NCBI GenBank assembly: GCA_921293015.1
Contig: OV121088.1
Location: 26,697,645 to 26,761,644 of the forward strand
Reading direction: 5' to 3'
Length of the DNA: 64,000 nt
Origin: Phorcus lineatus
Taxonomy: Eukaryota > Mollusca > Gastropoda > Trochida > Trochidae
Shown: positions 1 to 10,604 of the stretch, piece by piece
Position numbering within the stretch: position 1 is the stretch's first letter
How the letters are laid out: every line of letters begins with the position of its first letter
Notes under the pieces: generated by a model
What the model saw: the letters and a program-made list of their open reading frames with translations, nothing else
Told to the model about the DNA's origin: nothing
Databases searched by the model: none
Program-made: the position numbers and the translations under genes

Positions 1-424
1 ATTCTGTAAATCAGGAATATGACAATGACAACACTGCCTAGGAACCAGAAGGAAACCAACCAATCTGTCACGTGTCCATGTTGACAAAATCACATTCCAT
101 ATGATAGGTCCAAAGGAGGCCGCCTGAGGGGAGGAAGTGAGACATCGCTGGGCGGGCTTAATCCAAAAAGTTGGGTAAGTATTATCAAATATATAAAATA
201 TTCAGATTTTGATAAATTCTTAATTCCTAACCCACTTCTGATATTGATGTTCATCTGACAGAAAAGGATGGAGGGAAAGCAGAGGAGAGGACCAACCATC
301 AGAAAAACACAATAGGACCAATGTCAGAACCCCCTGCAAAAGGAGAACATAACATATAGCAAAAAGAACTAAGGGGAACGCCACAACGTGGGAAAGCCTT
401 AAGGGAGAGGCTGCAACAATGAGG
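1..424. other. no gene seen
   Basis: No open frame here resembles a protein. This is the tail of a repeat-derived stretch that continues into the recombinase remnant next to it. Confidence 0.5.
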
Positions 425-790
425 TATATTTACCTAATGTCAGTTTTTGAGCGACAACTCCCTGCCTAAATGACTGGAGACCCTTGACATCCTTCACCGC
501 ACGATCACAAAGGTAGTGGCTCACAAAGACAGAAATGGACTTACTGAAGCAACCCTCCATAATGGCAGGAACAGAGATATGAAGTGGATGCTAACACTCA
601 CGGGGGTCCTAAACCGCCAGGATGGTCTGATGTAGACAGAGAGCAATGGTGTTTCTGTTTATACCTCACCCTTAGTTGCAGGGGAGACCTCCTCTTGAGG
701 GAATATCTAGTGATGTATTCCTTAAGGGTTTTAACAGGACACATGTAGAGTTCTTGGAAAGTCTGACAAGCAACTGACGTATGCTGTAGC
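425..790 (-). pseudogene. decayed DIRS-type tyrosine recombinase fragment
   Basis: Read on the minus strand, two short stretches resemble the C-terminal half of DIRS-family tyrosine recombinases. One has the LYMCPVKTLKEYI pattern that precedes the catalytic H-x-x-R region in these proteins; compare LLCPVRALRWYL in the better preserved DIRS at 26-32 kb. The other resembles the segment around the catalytic tyrosine and the tail, ending in VVAQKL (compare LIAAQQLAQ). Stops and frame changes separate the two, so this is a dead remnant. It is on the opposite strand from the large DIRS and is a different insertion. The family assignment rests on motif similarity read by eye. Confidence 0.5.
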
Positions 791-942
791 TCATCAGGCA
801 GTTGTTTATGTACGTTTCAAACTTGATCCTCCAAATGGTATAGAAAATGTAAACTTGGCGCTGTGATACGTGGAAACAGTAATGGTGCTGTGGAAATGCC
901 AAACAGGAGCACCTTTCACTGGTATTGGGTTCTGAGAAACTT

Positions 943-1161
943 TCAGTGTGATTCATATATTGGAACGTGAAGGTATGCATTATGTGTTAACTGTTTAATG
1001 GCAAAATCGAGCTTTCTGTTTCTATTGAGGGATATACCAAGGTAGCTATAAGAGTCTTGGAATTGAATTTCTTGACCACCTAACACAAAACATGTTCTAT
1101 ACTTATTACAGGTCCACCTCAAAATACAACAACCTTGGTTTTTTGCGATATTAACTTTCAA
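943..1161 (-). pseudogene. non-LTR retrotransposon reverse transcriptase fragment
   Basis: A 72-codon minus-strand frame contains GGQEIQFQDSYSYLGISLNRN followed by FAIKQLTHNA. This is the pattern found just after the palm domain in LINE-type reverse transcriptases, where a strand reads 'K..G..I..V..Y.YLG' and is followed by a helix. The catalytic YxDD box and everything upstream are missing, and the frame downstream (672-980) is no longer recognisable. I read it as a truncated LINE remnant next to, and unrelated to, the recombinase fragment on its left. It is not functional. Confidence 0.55.
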
Positions 1162-2117
1162 TTTCCAAAATTGACAATATCCATTGGGTGGAACATCTGT
1201 ATCAATAAAGAGTATTGAAATGTCCAGATAGGTGTATTGTATAGTGCTGATAAGTCTCTATTGTGAGATTAGTGCTAAATAGTGCTCACAAAGGCTATTT
1301 GTGTGGCCCGGACAATTTTGAAGACAAAATTTAAAAAATTACCATGAATGTTACTGTTTTAATGAATAATGTTATGAAATATGTGTATGTTATTGTTTTA
1401 ATTGATGGCTAATAAAAAGTTGTGACTTTTTCTCCTGAGGGTCCTTGAGTGACTTAAGAGATTTTCAGTTCATGCAAAAGACTCTTGTCATATAGCGATC
1501 TGTAGTAATAAGCATGAGACTAAAGCAAAACAGCAGAAACAAACAAGAATGCTTATCATTATGGAAAAATATGTAAATAAACATATATTATGTCTTGCGA
1601 GGGAAATTAACATGCAAAAAAGCATGATAAACGTCGCAAGAACACATACAAAGAAAATAAGAAGAGTATATCTAACTTCCTCATTTTTGTGAACTTATAA
1701 ATATAATTTAATAATTATACTCAAAATCAAATAGTAAAAACATAATACAATACAATGCATTAATATTGATATGCAAAAAGTAAAAGCATTAAAATTCCAC
1801 TCCATAGGAGGGTAAACGTAATGTGCATTAATTAACGTTCTTCAAGACCTCTTACAACATCCAAATTCTTTATGAAGGAGTTACTTATATTTAACTTTGG
1901 AATCACTCACTTCTAATTTTTCCTTGTATGCAGATATGTGATTGGTTAAACTAATGGAAAGTGAAAGGTAATGTCAGGCCGTCTGACATGGCTCTAATAG
2001 AGGTACGAGGGACAAGTTTCGATCTGATTTCAATGAGAACTTTGCTAGGCATGACAATAAAATGGTTATGGACAGCTGATAATTCCTTAAAGTCAAACAA
2101 TGTTATACCTTACAAAC
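1162..2117. other. no gene seen; intron of gene 1
   Basis: AT-rich sequence without a credible frame. If the exon model for gene 1 is right, it lies in the intron that follows the second RRM/Nmi-like exon, toward the left edge. Confidence 0.45.
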
Positions 2118-2351
2118 CTGTATATTTTTCAAATGTGACAATTGAAAATTCCTTTTGAATCTTGACATCTACTGCAGAATTGGCCTTGTTTCCTGAATTT
2201 GGGTTCTCAAAGTACTCTAGGAAAGGGAGTTTATGATGATCCCTGTGGACGTGCCAAACACAGATCTTGTTGCTGACTGGCAGTCTCTGGAGCACTATTC
2301 TAATTCCTTCCAGAGGGCGCTTGGCAATTCCTGACTTTATCCTTGACCAAT
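2118..2351 (-). CDS. internal exon, RRM/Nmi-IFP35-like module of TRIM gene 1
   Basis: The exon is bounded by a strong acceptor (a pyrimidine-rich stretch ending TTGTTCTAG, first exon base 2351) and a weaker donor (ACAG|GTTTGT, intron starting at 2117). It is 234 bp and enters and leaves in phase 1, so it is symmetrical. The translation runs from WSRIKSGIAKRPLEG to FEKYT. It has a beta-alpha-beta pattern: ICVWHV, then LPFLEYFENPNSG, then VDVKI and FSIVTF. The 'L..YFEN....G....V.V......V.F' layout is typical of the RRM-like folds of PARP14 and DTX3L and of the Nmi/IFP35 domain. Its entry phase matches the donor of the exon at 4371-4677. The product would be an internal part of a TRIM-like protein. 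The domain call is by pattern and needs a profile search. Confidence 0.55.
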
Positions 2352-2586
2352 CTAGAACAACAAGCACACATAAAGAAATGGAAATTCATTCTGTAGGTTA
2401 TGAATGACAGAGAAGAGCAAATCAAGAAGAAGAATGAGAAGGGGGCTTATAGGAGAAGTTTACAAGGAAATTTAAGATGACGAAGAAGATAAAGTCAAAA
2501 AAGAACTTTCTGAAGTGAGGGGATAAACAAATAGAAACTAATATTTTGGATCAGTTAGTTCATACATGGCATAATCCAACAGAGGC

Positions 2587-2671
2587 GATGGGGGTTTTTA
2601 GGGTCTGAAATGGGGGTTTTTCCTTCTCAATGGGGGTTTTTAGGGTCTGAAATGGGGGTTTTCCTTTTTTT
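2587..2671. repeat. short tandem repeat, two units of about 44 bp
   Basis: The motif ATGGGGGTTTTTAGGGTCTGAA occurs twice, each time followed by ATGGGGGTTTT and a pyrimidine-rich spacer. It lies inside the intron between the two RRM-like exons of gene 1 and has no coding potential. Confidence 0.75.
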
Positions 2672-2679
2672 GCAGAACA

Positions 2680-4370
2680 TATGATTTATCATATTTAAAA
2701 ATAACAACTTATTGTTTAACAGATAATTTATCAAGATAATATCTAATTATTTTTAGATAATATTTCAAACCTCATTGCAGGAATTTTTGTACTAGCTTAT
2801 TACAAATATAAACCATCAATTGCTATGTTTTATCTAAAAAATAACTTTATGTTGTGACATATAAATCTATAAGAACCTAGATAGTTATTTCTAACATAAA
2901 TCATAATACAAGTCTTTTAAACAGGATCTCAATAATTGACAGATTTCAAAATTACAGATCGTTTGTCATTATTTACCGATCGATGAGAGGACGTTGTTTA
3001 CAAATGCACTTCTTGCAATAATGGAACTAGAAGTGTTGATGAACAATGGTTTATCGACAGTGCTTGAAATTGAATGAATAAACGCGTTTACTTCACGTAA
3101 ATTTAACCGAAATTTCAAATAGTTTAATCGTACCTGCCTCATTAAAACATCGATAATATGTTTTTTTTTCAAATATTCTTCCTATAAACATGAATTAGAT
3201 CGTGTTTTTAAAACTATATGTACGAAAATACGACTCCGGACTGCCGAAGTAAATACAAGTTGGTCGAAACACGTGGTCGTGACATTTTCATGGCAACATA
3301 TTACCGATACAACAGAAAATGTAAAATAAACCATAATCTGTTAAGCAGTTATTCGTATTTTATTAAAATAATGAAACATACAATAAATACATTTATTTAT
3401 ACTTATATAACTCGAAGAAAGACAATCGTAAAGAAAGTCATGGACACGAGAGCATAATTCTAATGTAATTTGTCGTTAAGAAAAGGCATTGATTTTCCAA
3501 ACGGTGTTTCCTTTTTATAGCTCCTGTAAGAAAATGTTCACGACTTCAACGTTCATTTTCGGTAATTTTTGCGATTACTAAATCTTTTGAAGTTTACGAG
3601 GTATGTTGTCGATCTTTATTAGTCCATTATAATGATATTGTAATATCTTATCATTAACTTAAACGTTATTCTTCGAGCTTCAGCTATCCTTTCGACATAA
3701 AAACTACTCGATAATTAATTCTCGAATCACCGATGTACAATAACAACGTGCTCTTGCGATCGTAAATATTTGTTTTAATTTCGACTAAAAACTATTGATA
3801 AGTTTGAAATTTTATCAAATCGAAGATTTAAAATAGGTAATACAGCCTTAGAAAAATCATTCTTAGCACTTCTTAAAATCGGGTTTTTTCCATACCCGAT
3901 CGGGTACGCGGGTTAGACGGCCTGAAATCGGGTAAACCCGCCGAAATCGGGTAATATGCCATGTATGTTAGTTTGCTGACAAAACTATGAAGTTTGTGTA
4001 TTGTACAAGATTTGGTATCAACAATGAATATCAAGTCACAAAGTTAACCAAGAAAACAAGCTTTCTTTCTTAATTTTATACATAACTTTGGAATTAGCAT
4101 TTTGTTTCCTTATCAGAATTGATACGAATTCATTTGATGACTTGAATGTCAGGTAATTGTATCCTATAAGGCTTAATTTTTTGTTTTCATATCTCATTAT
4201 TGTAAAACGGTGATGAAATTGATGTTGCATGCATGCTGCTAGCCTGTGCATCAGTTTTTTTCAAATGAACATTACTACTTTGATTTCTTTATTGTTCCTT
4301 TATATCCTTGTAAAAGTGTGAGATCAATACAAATACAAGTACAAATTTTACTTACTACCTATTTACCTAC
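2680..4370. other. no gene seen; intron of gene 1
   Basis: AT-rich sequence with scattered short frames that look random. Around 3880-3955 there is a cluster of ACCCGAT/ATCGGGT words in both orientations that can form small hairpins; this looks like the end of a decayed MITE. Confidence 0.45.
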
Positions 4371-4677
4371 CTTCTGTATTTAGTTTTTGTTCTGTGTCTA
4401 ACTTCAATGTTACAACTGCTTTAGACATATCAAGTGAATATTCTATCTTCTCCACTTCATAAGCACTGAAAACTTCCACAAAGTCACTCAAAGTCTCTTC
4501 CCTGATCTTGTTGCTTAAACCAGAAATCAAGAACCTGTCTGGGTAGTACTTTTCATGTTCAGTCATTGGATCATCTTCTTTGGAATGCTGTGGTATTTCC
4601 TTTGTAGTTGGAGAGCTTTTACACTTAAGATCCTTGTCGGCTTCCTTCAGCTTGTCATTTACAAGTTCTTGGTATTT
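4371..4677 (-). CDS. internal exon, RRM-like module of TRIM gene 1
   Basis: The exon follows an acceptor (ACCGAACAG, first exon base 4677) in phase 0 and ends at the donor GAAG|GTAGGT (intron from 4370) in phase 1; 307 bp gives exactly that change of phase. The translation starts KYQELVNDKLKEADKDLK, a short charged helix, then a low-complexity Ser/Thr/Glu linker. After that comes an RRM-like unit: RFLISGLSNKI, then EETLSDFVEVFSAYEVEKIEYSLD, then KAVVTLK. The 'L.S.GL......E.L.DF......V..IEY....KAVVT' layout resembles the N-terminal RRM of PARP14/PARP10. The preceding TRIM exon ends in phase 0 and the next exon begins in phase 1, so all three exons join in frame. Nothing here suggests catalytic activity. 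Confidence 0.6.
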
Positions 4678-5043
4678 CTGTTCGGTATAAATAATCAGGT
4701 AAAGTAAATCCCTTTGAACCAAATAACTAAAGTTGTTGAAGATATTTAACTTATCTTTTTCCCAATCAAAATTAAGTGTTATGCTGATGATATACTTAAA
4801 ACATGTGAAAGCCCATTGATTTAATTTGTGATTTAAAAATTTTAACTTATCAATCCTTATTTATATTTGTTTCTGTTGTGTGCTGCGACCATTTTATCAT
4901 TTGTTGTCCATTCATGCTGCAAGGACACATAACAATGGCACATTAAGAAGAACTAACTGCTCTTGGTGTGGAGTCCGAGAAGCTTGGTTTAAAGCCAAAT
5001 GCCATCTTCCCCTGCATGTGTTCAAATGCACCAGTCTATAGCT

Positions 5044-5538
5044 GGCTTCTTAAACCTTGCTGCAAACACATCAAAATTGGTTGTTTGGGACCTGAGGGCT
5101 CTCTTCAGTAAAATGTTTCTCATATGATTTTGCATTGGCTTATCGCGATCTGTCACAGCAACCTGGATGATAAGCACAGAAAAGTGGGGGAAATGCGGAA
5201 ATTATTTAAGGACCATCTTGGCAAGTCTTTGGGGCTGACAAAAGTAAAGGTGATCAGGGATGATGCCAAAATGCAAGACCAAAGAAGACTTCAAACATTG
5301 GGCACAGGGGATTGAAGATGTACAATATTTTATGGTGCAACAGGTGGTATGAAATCTCCAGATTCACACCAGCCTAATTGTTCAACTTAGGACCCTAGGT
5401 GATCCAACAGCGAGGGGTGAAATTTCATGTGAAATGTGGGAGTATGAAGTGCAAAACTTCATAAAGGCCCAAACTTACACGGATGACAAATTTTACAGCC
5501 TGTTCAGAGAGCTTTACGCGGTGGTGCAGCATCTGTAG
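5044..5538 (+). pseudogene. decayed coding remnant of unknown family
   Basis: The frame at 5124-5297 (HLGKSLGLTKVKVIRDDAKMQDQ) breaks near 5285 and continues in another frame as HWAQGIEDVQYFMVQQVV. After a stop near 5350 it resumes with LRTLGDPTARGEISCEMWE and ends KFYSLFRELYAVVQHL followed by a stop. The pieces read as one protein with amphipathic helices and natural residue composition, interrupted by one frameshift and one nonsense codon. I do not recognise the family. It lies on the plus strand inside the intron between the TRIM and RRM exons of gene 1, so it is probably a captured transposon gene or retrocopy. Confidence 0.35.
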
Positions 5539-5937
5539 TTTTGAGGTTATAGTTAGGTTATTTTGCTTCACTCATTGTTGTCATTACAAAGTTGAACTCC
5601 ATGATCAGCTGATCTGTAACTGAATCTGGAAAAGTTCAATTTTACAGCGCAAAGCAACAGGACAAATCAGGTGTGTCTACCTTGGTATTCTATACTTAGG
5701 ACAATATTTTGGTCAGGACTCAGGAATTGAAGAACTCCACTTGATTGCATTGTTACAAAAAACTTGTCTATCTCTTATTTCTACACGTCCTATGCAGATT
5801 GCAGCACACAGTCTATTAGTTCCTTAATGCGAGATGCGAGATGCGAGATGAGTTATTTCTGAAGTAGAATCATTGAACTTTGACTCACAATGGACTATGT
5901 TATATTCCCAAACTTCTTAAACATTTCATTTACTTAC

Positions 5938-7029
5938 TGTGTCAGAATGTATTTCTCCAGTTCTCTGCACCATTGATATGACACTGTCCATCTCTCCTGG
6001 TGAGAAGGACCATGTTGGATCTTGGACATCTTCAGTTAGATCCACAGCAGCTGCAGCCTCCAGAGACTGGACCAGAACAGGTCCTGCAGACAGAACTTCA
6101 CAATCATCAGACTTACTCTCCATTTGTTTGAAGTATTCCAGGGTAGACTCCATCTGAGCAAGAGTGTCTTCTGTAGCCTGACGCTGCTTCTCTAAAGCAT
6201 TTAATGTGCTATCTGTCCTCTCCTTTAGCTCAGTGATGAGCTTATTTCGCTGACAATTGAATTTGCCAATCAATTCATCAAAGGTCTTGTTTATCGAAAC
6301 AGTTGTGTGTTTCAAATTGTCCTTTTGCTTTTTGGATTTTTCATCAAGTGAAGTTTTCTTACCCCTCAAAACAGAAGCTGACTTTTCTACATCATCAATT
6401 TTGGTTTTCAGTGAAGACAACATCGAGTTTGCAGCATCTTCTATGGGGTCAAGGATGTGACCTCTGTGCTTCACGATAGGACAAGATACACAACATAGGC
6501 TGGAGCACTGTCCGCAGAAGAACTCGATTTTGTAGTCTGGGTGATCTTCACAGCGATGACTCAGAAAATTCTTGACCGGTTCACTCAAAACCTCTTCCAA
6601 AGAGTTGCATGTGTGCTTCCTTGTCACTCGGTTTCGATGGTGAGCTTCTTTGCATGGTGTACACATGTAGCTTTGACATTCATGACAGCGGGCAACTGCG
6701 TGACTTCCATCAGGACAATCAGTGCAGTGGATTTGTTTCCCTTTCTTGAACTGGACATAATCCACCAGCTTGTTTCTGACTGGATCAACAGGCAAGGATT
6801 GGGCAGTTCCTTTAACCTTCTGGACCTGTCTGCAGTTTGGACACGTGACTTGACCTGTTCCCTCCTTCTCCAGGAGCTGCTCCAGACACTGGGAACAGAA
6901 TGAATGAAGACAGTTGACCAGAAGTCGAGGACGCCGTTCTGCTTGGTCAAAGTGTTCCAGACAAACTGAACATTCCAAAAAGTGATCCTTCAAGTCAATG
7001 ACATCCAGTGTCTCCTGAGCCTCAGCCAT
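5938..7029 (-). CDS. TRIM-type E3 ubiquitin ligase, RING/B-box/coiled-coil exon (gene 1)
   Basis: This exon encodes the N-terminal tripartite motif of a putative cytoplasmic E3 ubiquitin ligase. The C3HC4 RING uses C20, C23, C40, H42, C45, C48, C63 and C66. B-box 1 runs from about C102 to H139 and B-box 2 from about C160 to H191. A charged coiled coil follows, from roughly 195 to 310. No NHL, SPRY or other effector domain is present; the frame ends at a donor, ACA|GTAAGT (intron from 5937, phase 0). I chose the ATG at 7029 because its MAEAQ start is shared with the paralogue and makes both coding exons exactly 1092 bp. A second in-frame ATG at 7050 would add seven residues. A canonical acceptor (CTTGCAG, first exon base 7084) places 55 bases of 5' leader before the start. 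The effector end is probably the RRM-like exons downstream on this strand. Confidence 0.88.
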
Positions 7030-7187
7030 TACTGTAGATGTTGTGGTCACAAATGATGATTGGTAGCTCTCAAACCATTACAACCTGCAAGAAAGACTGT
7101 TATCAAAAGTGAGACATTGGGTGCAAAGGAAAACTAAATTAAGTGTGTTTGTATGTGGGGGTTTGTAAGTTAAAAGCTTTAATGAAA

Positions 7188-8255
7188 CTGAATAAAAAAA
7201 TATAGTCGCAAGCGACGACGACAGGATTCAGCGCGGTAAAAGCACATTCAGTACAAACATAGTCATGTTAGCAATCAACCCTGAAAGTTTCATGAAGATT
7301 GGCTCACTCATTAGTCCACAGCAGCATGTTTTATGTGACAAGGTTTCGTAACCAAACTGCGATTATTGCAAAGAAGTTGATAATGCTAAAAAACCATGAC
7401 ACATACGAATTCGTCATGATTTACTTTTTTGTTTGAATTGATATTATGCTTCTTTCAAAACAAGTTTCAAGTCTCTAAGTCAATTTTGAAAAAATTACCC
7501 CATGTTAATTTTGAAAAAGGTATTTTTCCCGATTTTGATCGATTATTGTGAACGGAAATGACTGTTCGCGACCAATGTTTTTATTGATTTGTAAAGTGCC
7601 CATAGTGGTTTCACATTCCTGAGAAAATGGTGCAGTTGTGAGTCTAACTTTTTGAGTTATCGCCCCTTGAACATGCTCACATGTGCTAAGTCGCCCGACT
7701 TCGAAGGGTTGCTGAGTAAAAAGTATTAAAGTTTGAGCAAAATTTTATACTATCGTTTATCTCCTCAGTACTTCAGCTACAACATATGTAACTTTCAGCT
7801 CTGAGATGCTAGTATCTTCGGAGGAGAAGATTCTCAAAGGTGCGTGGGGTCCGGAAATGTCAAAAGTCAAAAAAAGTAATATGGCGGCGTAAGTATGCAT
7901 GCTACGAAGTCGCCATGATTTACTTTTTTTCTCCAAATGTAATTGCCTATCGTTTAAAAAAAGTTTCAGGTCTCTAAGTGCATTTTGAAAAAAAATCCCA
8001 TGTTAATTTTTGAAAACTTGAGTGGTACTGTGCCTTTAACGCTTAATGCGATTAAGCCCAAAAGCTTATTAGAACCCCTTCTCATGAAGTTCTACCAGAC
8101 TGCGAAGTTTGGCTGTTGTAGCTTTAGCGGTTTGGGCTAAATCGTGTCCACAAAATCGGTGGTGAAAACAAAATAAATAAAACACGCCAATAACAATAAG
8201 GATTCAGCAAAATTGCTGAATCCTTAATAAGGATTTAGCAAAAATTGCTGAATCC
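7188..8255. mobile_element. non-autonomous repeat insertion ending in two hairpins
   Basis: The sequence is absent from the otherwise collinear paralogous intron near 53410. It starts about AGTCGCAAGCGACGACGACAGG and ends with two successive short palindromes, AAGGATTCAGCAAAATTGCTG... and AAGGATTTAGCAAAAATTGCTG.... AGGATTCAGC also occurs near its left end, in inverted orientation to the right end. It contains no gene. Exact ends and target duplication are unclear. Confidence 0.5.
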
Positions 8256-8405
8256 TTAATTAATACTATACATCATTACGACACATCTTGTTACACCCAT
8301 TACTGGAAGGGTAAATATGTATTTTTCTAACTGTTATTTTCAAACAAGAACCTTTTCTAAGTATCAAAGTGAAATTTAAAAAGTAGAAGCAAACATGAAT
8401 GTTAA

Positions 8406-9027
8406 ACGCACTAGTGCACACCAATACTTCTTTAACACAACGATTGCACAGATACTGCATATCTCTCGATATTATTCAAGATCCTCACTCAAGTAATCTA
8501 CCTCGTAAGTTATTTAACGAATATTTACGTATTAAGGTAGTAAAGTTGATTTTTAAAGACCGGAAGTATTTAATGTTACGTTACAATAAATCCGCATGAA
8601 CTACGATATCGGAAATATTGAGATTTTGCTTATAACCAAAAAAGCGGAAACGGCAACCGCTTTGGTCAATCTAATAGCAATGCTAATGCTGTGTTATTAA
8701 GTCGGTTTATTTACAACATTGCTTTCATAAAACATAATTCATTATTTGTTCTCAGTTCAGAATTTAGGTAAATTCAACAGCTGCACATAATAAGTGTTCA
8801 GCCGCTTTCAACTGTCTATAATTTATCCGTTTTGTGCACAGCTAATCTTAGATTTGTTATATGTCCAAGCCGACAGCGGCTGTCTAATTTTTTTCATTGT
8901 TGATTGCAGGTCAATTGTAAAGAATTTTAAGTATTTCATTGCATCGATAGAAAGCTTAAGTGATTGCATAAGTCCTCTTAAACCTTAAAATAGCCAATTT
9001 AAACCGTAAAAGCGTGCACTAGTGCCT
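8406..9027. mobile_element. MITE with TTAA target duplication (piggyBac-type non-autonomous)
   Basis: The 622-bp insertion is bracketed by TTAA at 8402-8405 and 9028-9031. Its ends are inverted: ACGCACTAGTGCAC on the left, and AGGCACTAGTGCAC as the reverse complement of the right end, a 14-bp terminal inverted repeat with one mismatch. The paralogous intron contains the same flanks joined at a single TTAA (53567-53570), which is the empty site. TTAA duplication is the signature of piggyBac-type integration. The element has no open frame of its own and would need a transposase in trans. Its termini do not match the large piggyBac at 35-41 kb. Confidence 0.82.
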
Positions 9028-9247
9028 TTAAGGTCACAAAGGCAAGTTCCAATGAGATATTTTTGAGGAAGTTCACTTTTACTATGATATGTAGATTTGC
9101 CTTTTGCATTCTTCGGTCCTTTACTCTTGGAATACTATTAAGATTATGAACTTTTTTGTACCACCGCCATGTTGTACAGAGCTTACAAAAAGTATACATG
9201 TCCTAATGAAGTTCTTTGTTTTAATTTTTAAAGGAACGTTACATACA

Positions 9248-10599
9248 GTGTGTCAGGGCTCCAGATAAGGGCTGTACAAGCTTATGTTTGGATTAAAAAT
9301 GCCTACGATCATTTTAAAATTGTGAAACGTATCAAATACGCTCATATAGAGCACTAGCTGTAGAGGTCCCCCTAAGTAATTGAAGGAAATGCATCAAATT
9401 TGAAATGAAACAGTGTCTTGTAGAAGGAAAAGTTTCCATAATTGAAGGAAATGCAGCTTAATCGCGAAACAACCACGTACCTATCGGTGAAAATGGTAAT
9501 AACAGAAATTTCCGTCCCCTAGAGATGGACCATCGTAACAATTTTGAAGGAACATCGGTAAGAATTGGTTCGCCACCTAGAATTACATATCTTAACCCTA
9601 ACCCAGTAACAATAACCATAAAAAAATGACACTTACCCTAATCCTAAAATCTAACCCTATAAAATGAAAGGAAAATAATATTTGATATGCTATATAATTA
9701 TTGAAGAATGTACAGGTATGTATAGTAATTATAAAAACAGGTGGCGAAACAATTCTAAAGTTATACCCGAGATATTTTTCAAGGGAACAGTTGATATAAT
9801 TCAATTGTGTTACCTTTCATTTCATGCAATGAGATGACATATATCTTCAGTGAACTGACTCAATATCGACGAGTTAATCTCCGCAAAATGACTCCCTAGA
9901 AGTGGAAGCTATGGAATTTCTTACTTTCGTTTTGACTACATTCCATGGTCATGTGATCGTTGTCCTGTAAAACAGAGTTATCTCCCTTTGACCGCTATTC
10001 TGTCTCTGAACGCATCCTTTGCTTTCAATAAAACATTTTCAATCTGCTGGTTACCAATCTTAAGCATCGCAGCAAATATCTTAAGTATAAATGTAACAAA
10101 TAACAAATTTCAAATAAAAAATAACAAAAAGATAGAGCAGCTGCAACAAAACCAACAATCTTTATACATTAGGCCCCTATGTTGCAAAAGGATTTCACAA
10201 AACTTCCTTGAGATAATGAAAATGAAAACAATTTGCTACATTTATATTTCATACCACTTTATAATTTACATTGTACGCAAAAAAAACGAATTCATATTTA
10301 AAAAATGTTTCCAATTTAGCAGTATGCTATTAGCTACAGATGATTGGCGAATCTGTTCATTCTAACTGTCGGCATGCACAGCTTGCGTCCAATTTTTTTT
10401 TATTCTGAAGAGACAGGTTTAGCATTACGTCAACTCATTAAATTAAAGGGGAGGAGAGGGTTTACTTGCACCCAATCCTTTCTTTGAGTAAATAAGTTTA
10501 AATCAAATAAATTACATGTGACCAAACTTGGAATGAAGGCTCTGTGAAACAACCTCAAGGTTCTTGTACTTCATTCATTTTTAGATATTTCGATTTCAA
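9248..10599. other. no gene seen; duplicated block upstream of the satellite
   Basis: From about 9768 to 10375 the sequence aligns with 56885-57480: it shares GAGATATTTTTCAAGGGAAC at the left and GCTTGCGTCCA at the right. The 125-aa frame at 9988 is not open in the other copy and is not a gene. Nothing else is recognisable. Confidence 0.5.
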
Positions 10600-10604
10600 C
10601 AAAA

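Larger units (their letters stand above)
7085..9246 (-). other. 5' leader intron of TRIM gene 1
   Basis: The acceptor is at 7085-7086. A donor at 9246 (ACACT|GTATGT on the minus strand) is matched in the paralogue by CT|GTAAGT at 53822, inside otherwise alignable sequence, which supports a non-coding first exon just above 9247. The intron is enlarged here by two insertions that the paralogue lacks (7188-8255 and 8406-9027). The promoter itself was not identified. Confidence 0.5.

Noticed and set aside
9988-10365. 125-codon plus-strand frame
   Set aside because: The paralogous block (57090-57440) does not keep it open, so it is not under selection.
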